NCBI GenBank assembly: GCA_048262655.1 | Contig: JBLXEY010000002.1 | Location: 372,001-436,000 of the forward strand | Origin: JABMNT01 sp048262655 | Lineage (GTDB): Bacteria; Pseudomonadota; Alphaproteobacteria; Rhodospirillales; Casp-alpha2 | Length of the DNA stretch: 64,000 bases | Direction: 5' to 3' | In this document: positions 34,809 to 43,717 of the stretch, in pieces | Layout: each line of letters begins with the position of its first letter | Position numbering within the stretch: the stretch's first letter is position 1 | Position numbers and translations under genes: made by a program | Notes under the pieces: model-generated | Database searches by the model: none | What the model was told of the DNA's origin: nothing | Seen by the model: the letters and a program-made list of their open reading frames with translations, nothing else

Positions 34809-36116
34809 TCAAAGCATTAGTTGAATGGGGTCTTCCAAGATCGCTTTCAGATCTTTCATCATTGCCGCCGCCGGTGCGCCGTCAATGCATCTATGGTCAA
34901 CAGCCAGTGTCAACGACATCACCGTCGCAATGGCCAAGGCCCCATCTTTGACGACGGCGCGCTGCTCACCCGCTCCAACAGATAGAATGCCACCCTGAGG
35001 CGGATTGATAATCGAGTTAAAGGATTTCACACCGAACATACCAAGGTTTGAAATCGTGAACGTTCCGCCCTGATATTCTTCGGGCTGAAGTTTTCCATCA
35101 CGGGCTTTCCCTGCCAGCTCTTTAACTTCTTCTGAAATCGCCGCCAGACCTTTTCCACCGGCATCTTTAACGACCGGAGTAATTAAACCGCCCTCGATAG
35201 CAACAGCAATTGAAATATCCACCCGTTTAAATTTTAGCACGGCGTCGTCGGTAAAGGCTGCATTGCAATCAGGATTGCGTTTCAGGCTCAAGGCAACGGC
35301 TTTAACGATGAAATCGTTTACGGATATTTTATAGTCAGCGCCGTCTTTCTCATTAAGCTCCTTACGAAGAGCGAGTAGTTTATCGAGTTCAATATCGGAT
35401 GAAATATTAAAGTGTGGAATATCTCGGGCCGATTCCGTTAGACGCCGGGCAATCGCTTTACGCATTCCTGTGTGCGGAACAGAACTGAATTCCGGCATCA
35501 GGGCAAAAACAGGATCGTCGGCTGATGTCGCAGGTGCCGGTGCCGCCGGCGCAGATGCTGATGCAGCCGCTGGCGCAGCTGTCGCGCTCGATGGACTTGG
35601 GCCTGCGGCAATCGCCGCTTCAATATCACTTTTGACGATACGTCCCTTGGGGCCACTACCTTGGATCGTTTCAAGGTTTAGGCCGTTTTGTTCCGCAATG
35701 CGACGAGCCAAAGGACTTGCAAAAATGCGCCCTCCCGATGCAGCCGGTGCAGGTGTCGAAGCTGGCGGCGCGGCAGCAGGTTCCGTCGTCGGTGCGGCTT
35801 CCGCGATCTGCGCAGCGGCTTGAGCCGGCTCCGGCGAAGCGGCAGCTTCAGCAACGATATCCCCGGCACTTTCGCCTTCCTCAAGTAACACCGCAATGGC
35901 CGAGTTTACCGCAACCCCTTCCGTACCTTCGGGAACCAGAATTTTTCCCAAGACACCTTCATCGACGGCTTCAACTTCCATCGTGGCTTTATCTGTTTCA
36001 ATTTCACATAAAACATCGCCACTTTCGACAGCGTCACCTTCTTTCTTCAACCACTTTGCAAGTCCACCTTCTGTCATGGTCGGAGACAACGCAGGCATGA
36101 GTATTTGAATTGGCAT
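34809..36116 (-). CDS. pdhC: Pyruvate dehydrogenase E2, dihydrolipoyl acetyltransferase
   Basis: 435-residue E2. Lipoyl domain residues 1-76 with the lipoyl Lys in ETDKATMEVEA, Ala/Pro-rich linker, subunit-binding domain around FASPLARRIAEQNGL and GSGPKGRIVKSDIEAA, a second Ala/Pro linker, then the acetyltransferase core with catalytic DHRCIDG. One lipoyl domain only; the second is on the E1 beta subunit upstream, the usual alphaproteobacterial plan. Eighteen bases after pdhB. Confidence 0.95.
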   Translation of the reverse strand: MPIQILMPALSPTMTEGGLAKWLKKEGDAVESGDVLCEIETDKATMEVEAVDEGVLGKILVPEGTEGVAVNSAIAVLLEEGESAGDIVAEAAASPEPAQAAAQIAEAAPTTEPAAAPPASTPAPAASGGRIFASPLARRIAEQNGLNLETIQGSGPKGRIVKSDIEAAIAAGPSPSSATAAPAAASASAPAAPAPATSADDPVFALMPEFSSVPHTGMRKAIARRLTESARDIPHFNISSDIELDKLLALRKELNEKDGADYKISVNDFIVKAVALSLKRNPDCNAAFTDDAVLKFKRVDISIAVAIEGGLITPVVKDAGGKGLAAISEEVKELAGKARDGKLQPEEYQGGTFTISNLGMFGVKSFNSIINPPQGGILSVGAGEQRAVVKDGALAIATVMSLTLAVDHRCIDGAPAAAMMKDLKAILEDPIQLML

Positions 36117-36133
36117 GACTTAACTCACTTTTT

Positions 36134-37504
36134 CTATCGGTAGCAGACGGCTTTGACCGCCTCGACGATTTCAGGCGGCTTTGGCAAGGCCAGAGCTTCC
36201 AAATTTGCAGCATAAGGCATCGGCACGTCTTCGCATGAAACGCGTTTTACCGGCGCATCAAGATAGTCAAAGGCGTCTTCCATTATTCGCGCCGAGATTT
36301 CTGCGCCAATTCCACAAGTCGGCCAACTCTCTTCCACGTTCACCAAACGGTTTGTCTTCATCACCGACTTGACAATCGTTTCACTATCGAGAGGACGCAC
36401 GGAACGGAGATTAATAACCTCGGCCTCAATGCCTTCTTTTGACAGGGCCTCTGCCGCTTCAAGGGCCAGTCCGACTGAAATCGAATAAGCCGTGATTGTA
36501 ACATCTGAACCCGCTCTCTCAATCTTGGCCTTGCCGATCGGGACGACAAAATCTGGGTCGTCGGGAACATCGAAGCTTTGACCGTAGAGCATTTCATTTT
36601 CAAGAACGACGACCGGGTTCTCGTCTCTGATAGCGGCCTTTATCAACCCTTTCGCATCTTCACCAGACCACGGCGTAACAACTTTTAATCCGGGAACATG
36701 CGCATACCAGGCGGCGTAACATTGCGAATGCTGAGCCCCCACGCGGGCCGCGGCTCCATTTGGACCGCGGAAAACCATTGGCGCACTCATTTGCCCACCC
36801 GACATATATCGGGTCTTAGCGGCAGAGTTAATAATCTGGTCAAGGGCCTGTACTGCGAAGTTAAACGTCATAAATTCGACAATAGGTCTCAAGCCACCAA
36901 AAGCGGCCCCGACGCCAAGACCGGCAAAACCGTGCTCGGTAATCGGCGTATCGATAACCCGTTTATCCCCAAACTCATCGAGCAATCCTTGCGAGACTTT
37001 ATATGCGCCCTGATACTGCGCAACCTCTTCACCCATCAAGAACACGCGCTCATCAGTCCGCATTTCTTCTGCCATCCCATCGCGAAGGGCTTCGCGTATG
37101 GTCTGATTAATCCGGGTACCCGTATATTCTGGCTCTGGTAGCGCCTCCGGTGCACTTGCCGGGGCCGCGACTTGCGCGGGCACCGGGGCTTCTTCTTCAA
37201 CAACCGCTGGTGCTGCAGGCGCAGGGGCACTGCCAACGGTGTCAGCAGCACTGGCGTCTTCACCCTCTTCCAAAATAACAGCGATCGGATGATTGACCAA
37301 AACACCTTCGGTGCCTTCTTCAACCAAAATTTTTCCCAAAACACCTTCATCAACGGCTTCCACTTCCATGGTCGCCTTATCCGTTTCGATTTCACAGAGA
37401 ACATCGCCGCTTTCGATCGTGTCACCCACATTTTTGAGCCACTTACCGATCGTGCCTTCTGTCATGGTTGGCGAAAGCGCCGGCATCAAGACTTGGACTG
37501 CCAT
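36134..37504 (-). CDS. pdhB: Pyruvate dehydrogenase E1 component beta subunit with N-terminal lipoyl domain
   Basis: 456 residues. Residues 1-77 are a lipoyl domain nearly identical to that of pdhC (ETDKATMEVEAVDEGVLGKI), joined by an Ala/Pro linker to the E1 beta core from about residue 125 (TRINQTIREALRDGMAEEM, VFLMGEEVAQYQGAY, DTPITEHGFAGLGVG). A lipoylated E1 beta is known in alphaproteobacteria and gives the complex an extra swinging arm. Follows pdhA after 43 bases. Confidence 0.95.
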   Translation of the reverse strand: MAVQVLMPALSPTMTEGTIGKWLKNVGDTIESGDVLCEIETDKATMEVEAVDEGVLGKILVEEGTEGVLVNHPIAVILEEGEDASAADTVGSAPAPAAPAVVEEEAPVPAQVAAPASAPEALPEPEYTGTRINQTIREALRDGMAEEMRTDERVFLMGEEVAQYQGAYKVSQGLLDEFGDKRVIDTPITEHGFAGLGVGAAFGGLRPIVEFMTFNFAVQALDQIINSAAKTRYMSGGQMSAPMVFRGPNGAAARVGAQHSQCYAAWYAHVPGLKVVTPWSGEDAKGLIKAAIRDENPVVVLENEMLYGQSFDVPDDPDFVVPIGKAKIERAGSDVTITAYSISVGLALEAAEALSKEGIEAEVINLRSVRPLDSETIVKSVMKTNRLVNVEESWPTCGIGAEISARIMEDAFDYLDAPVKRVSCEDVPMPYAANLEALALPKPPEIVEAVKAVCYR

Positions 37505-37547
37505 TTTCTACCTCTTTCCTACCCAGGTAAAATTAATTAAAATCAGG

Positions 37548-38588
37548 TTATGCAGATGCGTAGACGTCGGTATACAATTCCGAGGCCTCCGGCTCCTGAC
37601 TTTGTTGTGCAAATTCTGCAGCAGAGGTTACGATTGTTTTCACTTCCTTATCGATTTCCTTCAAAGCCGCTTCATCCGATACTTTATCGGCGAAAATACG
37701 TTCACGCAGCATATCAATCGGGTCAGTTTCCTTACGGATCTTAGCCACTTCTTCTTTAGAGCGATATTTAGCCGGATCTGACATGGAATGTCCGCGGTAA
37801 CGATATGTTTTCATTTCCAGAATAAATGGCCCCTTACCGGACCGGCACCAATCATTGGCTTCTTCTGCCGCGGCGCGAACGGCAATAACGTCCATGCCAT
37901 CGATCTGTTTTCCTGGAATACCAAAAGAGTCACCTCGTTTGTAGAGATCAGTGACGGCGGATGCGCGTTCAATAGACGTCCCCATGCCGTACTTGTTATT
38001 CTCAATGACGTATACGACGGGCAGTTTCCATAATGATGCCATATTAAAGGCTTCATATATCTGCCCCTGGTTAATCGCGCCATCACCGCAATATGCGTGG
38101 TTTACGCCGCCATCTCCCTTATATTTGTGGGCAAACGCAAGGCCTGTACCTAAAGGCATTTGCGCGCCAACAATGCCGTGGCCGCCAAAGAAATTCTTCT
38201 CCCGGCTGAACATATGCATAGAGCCACCCTTGCCCTTGGAGTACCCGCCACGCCGTCCAGTCAATTCGGCCATTACTCCTTTGGGGTCCATGTCATAGGC
38301 AATCATATGCCCGTGGTCCCGATAACTGGTAATGACTGTGTCCTGGTCTTTAGACGCCGCTTTCATTCCAACAACAACGGCTTCTTGCCCGATGTACAAA
38401 TGGCAAAAACCACCAATCAGCCCCATACCATACAATTGTCCGGCCTTTTCTTCGAAGCGCCGAATAAGCAGCATCTTACGATAGAAATCCATGAGCTCCT
38501 GAGGAGACGCATCATTACTTTTTTTGAGTGACGCGGATTTGGTTTTTGGGGCAGTCTTTTTAGCAGCAGGTTTCGTAGCACGTGCCAT
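37548..38588 (-). CDS. pdhA: Pyruvate dehydrogenase E1 component alpha subunit
   Basis: 346-residue E1 alpha, which binds thiamine diphosphate and decarboxylates pyruvate. GDGAINQGQIYEAFNMASLW is the thiamine-binding motif ending NNKYGMG, and the phosphorylation-loop-like YRGHSMSDPAKYR follows. A Lys/Ala-rich N-terminal extension (KPAAKKTAPKTKS) is usual. Start ATG 38588 is chosen for the GGAGGAAGGA just upstream; the frame open to 38636 is not used. First gene of the pdh group. Confidence 0.95.
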   Translation of the reverse strand: MARATKPAAKKTAPKTKSASLKKSNDASPQELMDFYRKMLLIRRFEEKAGQLYGMGLIGGFCHLYIGQEAVVVGMKAASKDQDTVITSYRDHGHMIAYDMDPKGVMAELTGRRGGYSKGKGGSMHMFSREKNFFGGHGIVGAQMPLGTGLAFAHKYKGDGGVNHAYCGDGAINQGQIYEAFNMASLWKLPVVYVIENNKYGMGTSIERASAVTDLYKRGDSFGIPGKQIDGMDVIAVRAAAEEANDWCRSGKGPFILEMKTYRYRGHSMSDPAKYRSKEEVAKIRKETDPIDMLRERIFADKVSDEAALKEIDKEVKTIVTSAAEFAQQSQEPEASELYTDVYASA

Positions 38589-38676
38589 TGGGTATCCTTC
38601 CTCCATAATATCCCGGCAATTGAAGTTGCCTGACAACGAAAGTAGTCGACCCGTGTATGCTATTCAACTAATTAGA

Positions 38677-38701
38677 AGGCAAATTCAGAGCAAAATTGCC
38701 T
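38677..38701. promoter_or_regulatory. Inverted repeat upstream of pdhA
   Basis: AGGCAAATT (38677-38685) and AATTGCCT (38694-38701) form an imperfect inverted repeat 90-115 bases before pdhA. Its position suits an operator, but no matching regulator is known to me, and the surrounding AT-rich sequence makes such repeats easy to find. Confidence 0.25.
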
Positions 38702-38764
38702 GTTTTTTGCCATTATTAACCAAATTACAGTTAATAATTGATTCAAGTTAAAATTTAGTCTCGT

Positions 38765-39118
38765 TCATGCCGCGCGCACATCTCTGTCGACATCACGAAC
38801 ATCAAGTCGATTTAGCCACGGCCATAAACATCCGTGCGGCCCAAGACAATCATCCAATTGTATGCGATATGGCAACAAATCTTTGGTCGAATTCAACCAA
38901 TCCCACATGGCGTCATGGGTTGTCCAGTAGGCGACTTTGATCGGACGTTCGTAACTTTCGTTATCTGAAGTAAACCCCAAAAAAGATGAACGCAGCGTTG
39001 CCGCAGCTACCAGCGTCGAAATGGCTTCTGAATACAAACCCGCGTCCTGCCCTTCTTCTGCTGTCGCATAGAGGATTGCATAGAACGGTGGGCTTACAAG
39101 ATCATCAAATGGTTTCAT
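38765..39118 (-). CDS. Antibiotic biosynthesis monooxygenase-like small protein, copy 2
   Basis: 117-residue protein resembling a dimeric alpha/beta-barrel (ABM) domain: SPPFYAILYAT, a helix TLVAAATLRSSFLGF, and IKVAYWTTHDAMWDWL. It appears to be a divergent paralogue of the upstream gene (compare PPFYA, FLGF/FLGL and YW). ATG 39118 overlaps the end of that gene, 14 bases, implying coupling. Members act as small oxygenases or degradases of heme or quinones, but function here is unknown. Confidence 0.65.
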   Translation of the reverse strand: MKPFDDLVSPPFYAILYATAEEGQDAGLYSEAISTLVAAATLRSSFLGFTSDNESYERPIKVAYWTTHDAMWDWLNSTKDLLPYRIQLDDCLGPHGCLWPWLNRLDVRDVDRDVRAA

Positions 39119-39551
39119 GGCGAAGCAACCCTGCAACGGCGGGAAAAGCGGCGACTAATACGGCACCAAGTGACAAGGAAGATTTGTCATGCTTAACCAC
39201 GCGCTTTTCAGCCCGCAATGTTTTCTCTTTTGCAATTTTGTGATCAATTTTGGAAACGCGGATCGCGCACGTATCTTTCAGGGCCTGGCCGTCGAAATGT
39301 TTACGGATCTCATGATCCCCACGGTGCTCCCAAGCCTGCACAGCGGGCAAATCCTGCCAGTAAGTGATGGTGACCTGCTGCCCTTCTTTGTCGGATGTCG
39401 TTTCAAGCCCCAGGAAGCCAGGCTGACTGGGCGCAATAGAAACCATTTCATCCGTCGGCGTTATTTCATCGTCGAATGTTTTAGATAAAGAACCTTGGTT
39501 CATGATCGCGGCGTAGAATGGTGGTTTTAGATTTTCTGCTAGACTTGCCAT
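39105..39551 (-). CDS. Antibiotic biosynthesis monooxygenase-like protein with C-terminal membrane segment, copy 1
   Basis: 148 residues. ABM-like domain in the first 100 (PPFYAAIMNQG, QPGFLGLETTSD, VTITYWQDLPAVQAWEHRGDHE), a basic linker (KIAKEKTLRAEKRVVKHDK) and then a hydrophobic segment, SLGAVLVAAFPAVAGLL, near the end, which would tail-anchor it. The ATG shares a base with the stop of the FtsB-like gene (TAATG) and AAGGAG precedes it, so translation is coupled. Activity unknown. Confidence 0.75.
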   Translation of the reverse strand: MASLAENLKPPFYAAIMNQGSLSKTFDDEITPTDEMVSIAPSQPGFLGLETTSDKEGQQVTITYWQDLPAVQAWEHRGDHEIRKHFDGQALKDTCAIRVSKIDHKIAKEKTLRAEKRVVKHDKSSLSLGAVLVAAFPAVAGLLRHETI

Positions 39552-39874
39552 TACTTTCTCCTTTTCTGGTCGAGAGCAACAATATCGTTAACATGGCCGT
39601 AATTAAGCATGACCCGGGCTCGTTCCTCGAGCATGTCCGGATCAAGACTATCTGGGTGGAGCAAGCGAACGCGACGCTCCAGTGCTGCACGTTTAAGTGC
39701 GATCTCACTAAGGGCGCTATTCGCCACTTCAATGTGCTGGCGAAGTTGCCACCACGCCATAAGCCCTCTATCTCCGTGCACAACGTGATAACCAAAATAG
39801 GTCACACCCAACACACCGAGAACCGGCCCAATAACGAAGCGGGTACGATCGCGTAACTCTTTTACAAAACTCAT
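39551..39874 (-). CDS. FtsB-like septum formation initiator protein
   Basis: 107-residue bitopic protein: one transmembrane helix (VIGPVLGVLGVTYFGYHVV) then a coiled coil (LRQHIEVANSALSEIALKRAA) and a conserved LDPDMLEERARVMLNY. Matches the DivIC/FtsB family of divisome proteins, which bridge FtsQ and FtsL. Located downstream of eno, the typical position. Start MSFVKELR at 39874 has no clear ribosome site; an open frame continues to 39919. Confidence 0.85.
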   Translation of the reverse strand: MSFVKELRDRTRFVIGPVLGVLGVTYFGYHVVHGDRGLMAWWQLRQHIEVANSALSEIALKRAALERRVRLLHPDSLDPDMLEERARVMLNYGHVNDIVALDQKRRK

Positions 39875-39982
39875 TTGGACCGCGAACCTTCGTTCCCCAA
39901 CATATTTCCACAGTCCCAACCCAAAGCAGATAATGTGCTCGAAATATTAATAAGGCGTTATCAGGAACGCTTTAGGCAAAAT

Positions 39983-40009
39983 AAAAGCCGGGTTCAAAAC
40001 CCGGCTTTT
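39983..40009. terminator. Bidirectional intrinsic terminator after eno
   Basis: Perfect 12-bp stem aaaagccgggtt (39983-39994) with complement 39998-40009 and loop CAA. The A-rich and T-rich ends make it a terminator in both directions; on the minus strand it follows the eno stop by about 25 bases. It separates eno from the FtsB-like gene. Confidence 0.8.
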
Positions 40010-40034
40010 ATAAATGTGCACTTGGCAGATCAGC

Positions 40035-41312
40035 TTAGGTTCTCAGTATACTCCGTCCGGCGTAATCAGCTGATAACCCGAGGTCTTCCTCAATTCGGAT
40101 CAACTGATTATATTTCGCCAATCGATCAGAGCGCGACAGCGACCCGGTCTTGATTTGTCCCGCATTAAGCGCGACAGCTATGTCAGCGATCGTGGAATCT
40201 TCTGTCTCGCCGGAACGGTGCGATATGACAGATGTGTAAGACGCCCGGTGAGCCATCTCAACGGCTTCAAGTGTTTCGGACAACGTTCCAATCTGGTTTA
40301 CTTTGATCAAGATTGAATTGGCAATCCCTTTTGAAATACCGTCCGCAAGGCGGCTGGGGTTTGTTACAAAAAGATCGTCACCAACAAGTTGAACCTTGTC
40401 TCCAATCTCTTCGGTAAGGACTTTCCAGCCGTCCCAATCATTTTCGTCCATTCCGTCCTCTATGGATATAATGGGGAAGCGACTTGCCAGATCGGCCAAG
40501 TATTTTGCATTACCTTCCGCATCCAGCGTCTTTCCTTCACCCGCCAGCTCATACTTACCGTTCTTGTAGTATTCACTTGATGCGCAATCGAGTGCCAGCA
40601 TGATGTCGTCACCAGGCTTATAACCCGCATTCTCCGTTGCCTTCATGATAAAACTCAAGGCTTCGTCTGCGCTGTTTAACCCCGGCGCAAAACCGCCTTC
40701 GTCGCCAACGTTGGTATTGTGACCGGCGTCCTTCAGCGCGCTTTTAAGGGAATGGAAAACCTCGGAACCCATTCGGATCGCATCGGCGCAAGAATCGGCG
40801 CCAACGGGCATAATCATGAATTCCTGGATATCAATTGGATTGTCCGCATGTTCTCCGCCGTTGATGATATTCATCATTGGGACGGGCAATGTATGGGCAA
40901 AAGCGCCGCCAATATATCGGTATAGCGGCAGACCATTGTCTTGTGCCGCAGCTTTCGCCGTCGCCAGACTGACACCTAATATTGCATTGGCTCCCAGTCG
41001 GCTTTTATTGGCAGTGCCGTCCAGATCAACCATGATTTGGTCAATCTGGATTTGATCATCTGCATTCATCCCCGACAAAGCTTCATAAATCTCGCCATTG
41101 ACAGATTCACATGCGCGTTCGACACCCTTACCGCCATAACGCCCTTTATCGCCATCTCGCAGCTCAACCGCTTCGTGCTCTCCCGTCGATGCACCGGAAG
41201 GAACCGCAGCACGACCAACGACGCCAGTTTCAAGTGTTACATCTACCTCAACAGTGGGATTGCCACGGCTATCCAGAATTTCGCGGGCAAAAATATCGAT
41301 AATGGCAGTCAT
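40035..41312 (-). CDS. eno: Enolase
   Basis: 425-residue enolase, converting 2-phosphoglycerate to phosphoenolpyruvate in glycolysis and part of the RNA degradosome in some bacteria. ILDSRGNPTVEVDV at the N-terminus, SIEDGMDENDWDGW, LVGDDLFVTNP and SHRSGETEDSTIADIAV carry metal and catalytic residues. ATG 41312 follows CAGGAG by seven bases; the open frame to 41381 is not used. Confidence 0.96.
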   Translation of the reverse strand: MTAIIDIFAREILDSRGNPTVEVDVTLETGVVGRAAVPSGASTGEHEAVELRDGDKGRYGGKGVERACESVNGEIYEALSGMNADDQIQIDQIMVDLDGTANKSRLGANAILGVSLATAKAAAQDNGLPLYRYIGGAFAHTLPVPMMNIINGGEHADNPIDIQEFMIMPVGADSCADAIRMGSEVFHSLKSALKDAGHNTNVGDEGGFAPGLNSADEALSFIMKATENAGYKPGDDIMLALDCASSEYYKNGKYELAGEGKTLDAEGNAKYLADLASRFPIISIEDGMDENDWDGWKVLTEEIGDKVQLVGDDLFVTNPSRLADGISKGIANSILIKVNQIGTLSETLEAVEMAHRASYTSVISHRSGETEDSTIADIAVALNAGQIKTGSLSRSDRLAKYNQLIRIEEDLGLSADYAGRSILRT

Positions 41313-41532
41313 GGCATTACTCCTGTAGCATGAAATTGCGATATGTCGAAAACTCATAGCGTTTTGCATAATGGGGCGCAAGACTATGCTAAAAGATTGC
41401 CGAAATGGCTATACTGTGCATACAATTATAACCTAGAATAGAATTTACAAATTTAGCATCCCGTCAATATAGACAATGAAACGGATCAGTTTTTGAGGAA
41501 CAACTTATCTTTAGGACACAACGCATAATCAA
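41313..41532. other. Divergent intergenic region between eno and a histidine kinase gene
   Basis: 220 bases that must hold the eno and histidine kinase promoters. AT-rich; no element can be assigned with confidence. Confidence 0.5.
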
Positions 41533-43701
41533 ATGCATATCGACTATCGAGATCTTATAAAAAAAGCCCCGGTTGCGTTAGCGCGCGTCCGCCAGTCAGA
41601 CGGTCAGATTATAATGGCAAATGACAAAATGGCGGTGCTTTTTGGTTATGGTGCGCCCGAAGACCTGATCGCGCAATTCTCATTCACGGACCCCGCTTGT
41701 GTGTCGGGCTCCTGGTCTGAAACAATCGCCGGGCTGAGCAACGAGCCAGACCAACCCCGCGATCTGATGGTCAGAAGTAGAGATGGGGTGCTGCAGCAAA
41801 TCGAGATACATGGAGCTCCTGACGGGTCAGCGGAGTATATCGATATTTCTGCGAACATAACCGTTAGATCGCTGCAAAAAGAGGCGCTTGATGCTATATC
41901 AGCATCAATCTCCATCTATGATTCACAAGACAAGCGGGTCTACGCGAACAAAGAGTTTACGCGGCTTAATACCACCGAAAGCGGAGAACCCAGACAGGGA
42001 GAAACATTTGAGAGCTTAATGCGAAACCTTGTTTTGGACGGAAAAGTTTCGGAAGCGGATGGACGCGAAGAAGAATGGATCAGAGAGAGAGTGGAAAGGC
42101 ACAAAAGTCCGCAAGGAGTTTTTATCATCGATAGAGGGCCGCAAGGATGGGTCCAGGTCGATGAACAAAAGCTATCAAATGGCAGCTCGGTTGTTCTGTC
42201 ATTTGATATAACGCCGACCAAGAGAAACGAAATTATCACCAGCGAAAGCGCTGAACGGCTTAAAAGGATTCTAGATGTCAGCCCCATTGCGACACTGATC
42301 GTTAATAGGGACGGTCGATATGTCTATGTTAACGAACGCGCAGCCAGCGGCTTTGGATTATCCCGAACCCAAATGCTGGGCCGCATGTCGCAAGATTTTT
42401 ATAAAAATACCAGTGACCGCAAAGCGATATTGACGCAACTGAATCAGCACGGGTCAGCCGTCGATATCGAAGCGGAACTAAAACGAGCCGATGGAACAAC
42501 GTTTTGGGCCTTAATCTCGGTATATGTCGATCCCGATAACCCCGAACAAAAAATTGCATGGTATTACGACATCGATGAAAGACAGATTGCACACAGAAAG
42601 CTGGTGGAGCTATCAGAAGCGATTGAAGTAATGCCAGAACCCATTGCTATTTTTGACTCAGATGATCGATATGCATTTACAAATAAAGCAATGCGTGAAT
42701 CGGCAAAACTGTTTGGCTCGCAGATTAAGCTCGGCATGAAATTTGAGAACCACTTGTGGAATGTTGTCGGCTGCGGCGCGATCCCCAGCGCGAAGGGAGC
42801 CGAAACCGAATGGGTGCTAAAACGAATGGAACGTCATCGCGGTCCGCGCCATTCGTTTGAACTCGAAAGAACTGATGGCAAATACTATCAAGCCATCGAT
42901 ATAGCGTTAAAAGGGGGCGGACGCATGATCCTTCATGCGGACGTTTCGAAAATCAAATATGCTCAATTGGAACTCAGAGATGCCCGCGACCAGGCCGAGA
43001 TCGCCAACCGAGCAAAATCCGAATTCTTAGCCATTGTCAGCCATGAATTACGAACGCCCCTGACATCAATAAAAGGCTCGCTCGGGCTCCTCATCGGAAC
43101 AATGGCGGAAAACTTTACGGACGATATGAGGTTGCTCATCGATATGGCAAGTCGTAACAGCGACGCTTTGCTAATCCTCATCAATGACATTCTCGATTTT
43201 GAAAAGATCATGTCGGGAAACATGGTCATCGAAAAATATCCTTTTGAATTATCTCAGGTTACTGGTGATCTGATTGATACGTTAGGCGGATACCTGGAAT
43301 CGCAAGCGATATCAATTACGTATCAAATACCAAACACGCCCTTTTGGGCCTTGATCGACAAAACGCGATACGAACAGGTTTTGAGAAATTTGATTTCAAA
43401 TGCTGCCAAATTTTCACCAGGTGGCAGCGCAGTTAAAATCACCCTTCGTCGATCTAAAAAACACGTTCGTATTAGTGTTGTTGATAAAGGGGTCGGCATC
43501 CCTGCATCTGAGCAAGAACGGATTTTCGATCATTTTACACAGGTCGATTCATCGGACGTCAGAAGCCAAAGCGGCACTGGACTGGGCCTTCCCATAAGTA
43601 AAGCGCTCGTCGAAAGCATGGGTGGCCGGATCGGTTGTAAGTCAAAGCTCGGGTCGGGATCAACATTTTACATCGATCTGCCGATGGCCGACCCGGCCTA
43701 G
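41533..43701 (+). CDS. Soluble multi-PAS sensor histidine kinase (orphan)
   Basis: 722 residues, no transmembrane helix. At least three PAS-type regions are visible (for example ISIYDSQDKRVYANKEFTRL, IATLIVNRDGRYVYVNERAA and IAIFDSDDRYAFTNKAM), then the dimerisation domain with phospho-acceptor His504 in SHELRTPLTSIKG, the N-box RNLISNAAKFSP, DKGVGIP and GTGLGLPISK. No receiver domain is attached and no response regulator is adjacent, so its partner is unknown. Multiple cytoplasmic PAS domains suggest redox, oxygen or light sensing; the ligand cannot be told. Confidence 0.88.
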   Translation: MHIDYRDLIKKAPVALARVRQSDGQIIMANDKMAVLFGYGAPEDLIAQFSFTDPACVSGSWSETIAGLSNEPDQPRDLMVRSRDGVLQQIEIHGAPDGSAEYIDISANITVRSLQKEALDAISASISIYDSQDKRVYANKEFTRLNTTESGEPRQGETFESLMRNLVLDGKVSEADGREEEWIRERVERHKSPQGVFIIDRGPQGWVQVDEQKLSNGSSVVLSFDITPTKRNEIITSESAERLKRILDVSPIATLIVNRDGRYVYVNERAASGFGLSRTQMLGRMSQDFYKNTSDRKAILTQLNQHGSAVDIEAELKRADGTTFWALISVYVDPDNPEQKIAWYYDIDERQIAHRKLVELSEAIEVMPEPIAIFDSDDRYAFTNKAMRESAKLFGSQIKLGMKFENHLWNVVGCGAIPSAKGAETEWVLKRMERHRGPRHSFELERTDGKYYQAIDIALKGGGRMILHADVSKIKYAQLELRDARDQAEIANRAKSEFLAIVSHELRTPLTSIKGSLGLLIGTMAENFTDDMRLLIDMASRNSDALLILINDILDFEKIMSGNMVIEKYPFELSQVTGDLIDTLGGYLESQAISITYQIPNTPFWALIDKTRYEQVLRNLISNAAKFSPGGSAVKITLRRSKKHVRISVVDKGVGIPASEQERIFDHFTQVDSSDVRSQSGTGLGLPISKALVESMGGRIGCKSKLGSGSTFYIDLPMADPA

Positions 43702-43717
43702 ACTATGGGGTCTGAAC

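Noticed and set aside
35470..36108. Several plus-strand frames with Ala, Arg or Ser-rich products
   Set aside because: They lie opposite the Ala/Pro-rich linker of pdhC and arise from its GC-rich codons.
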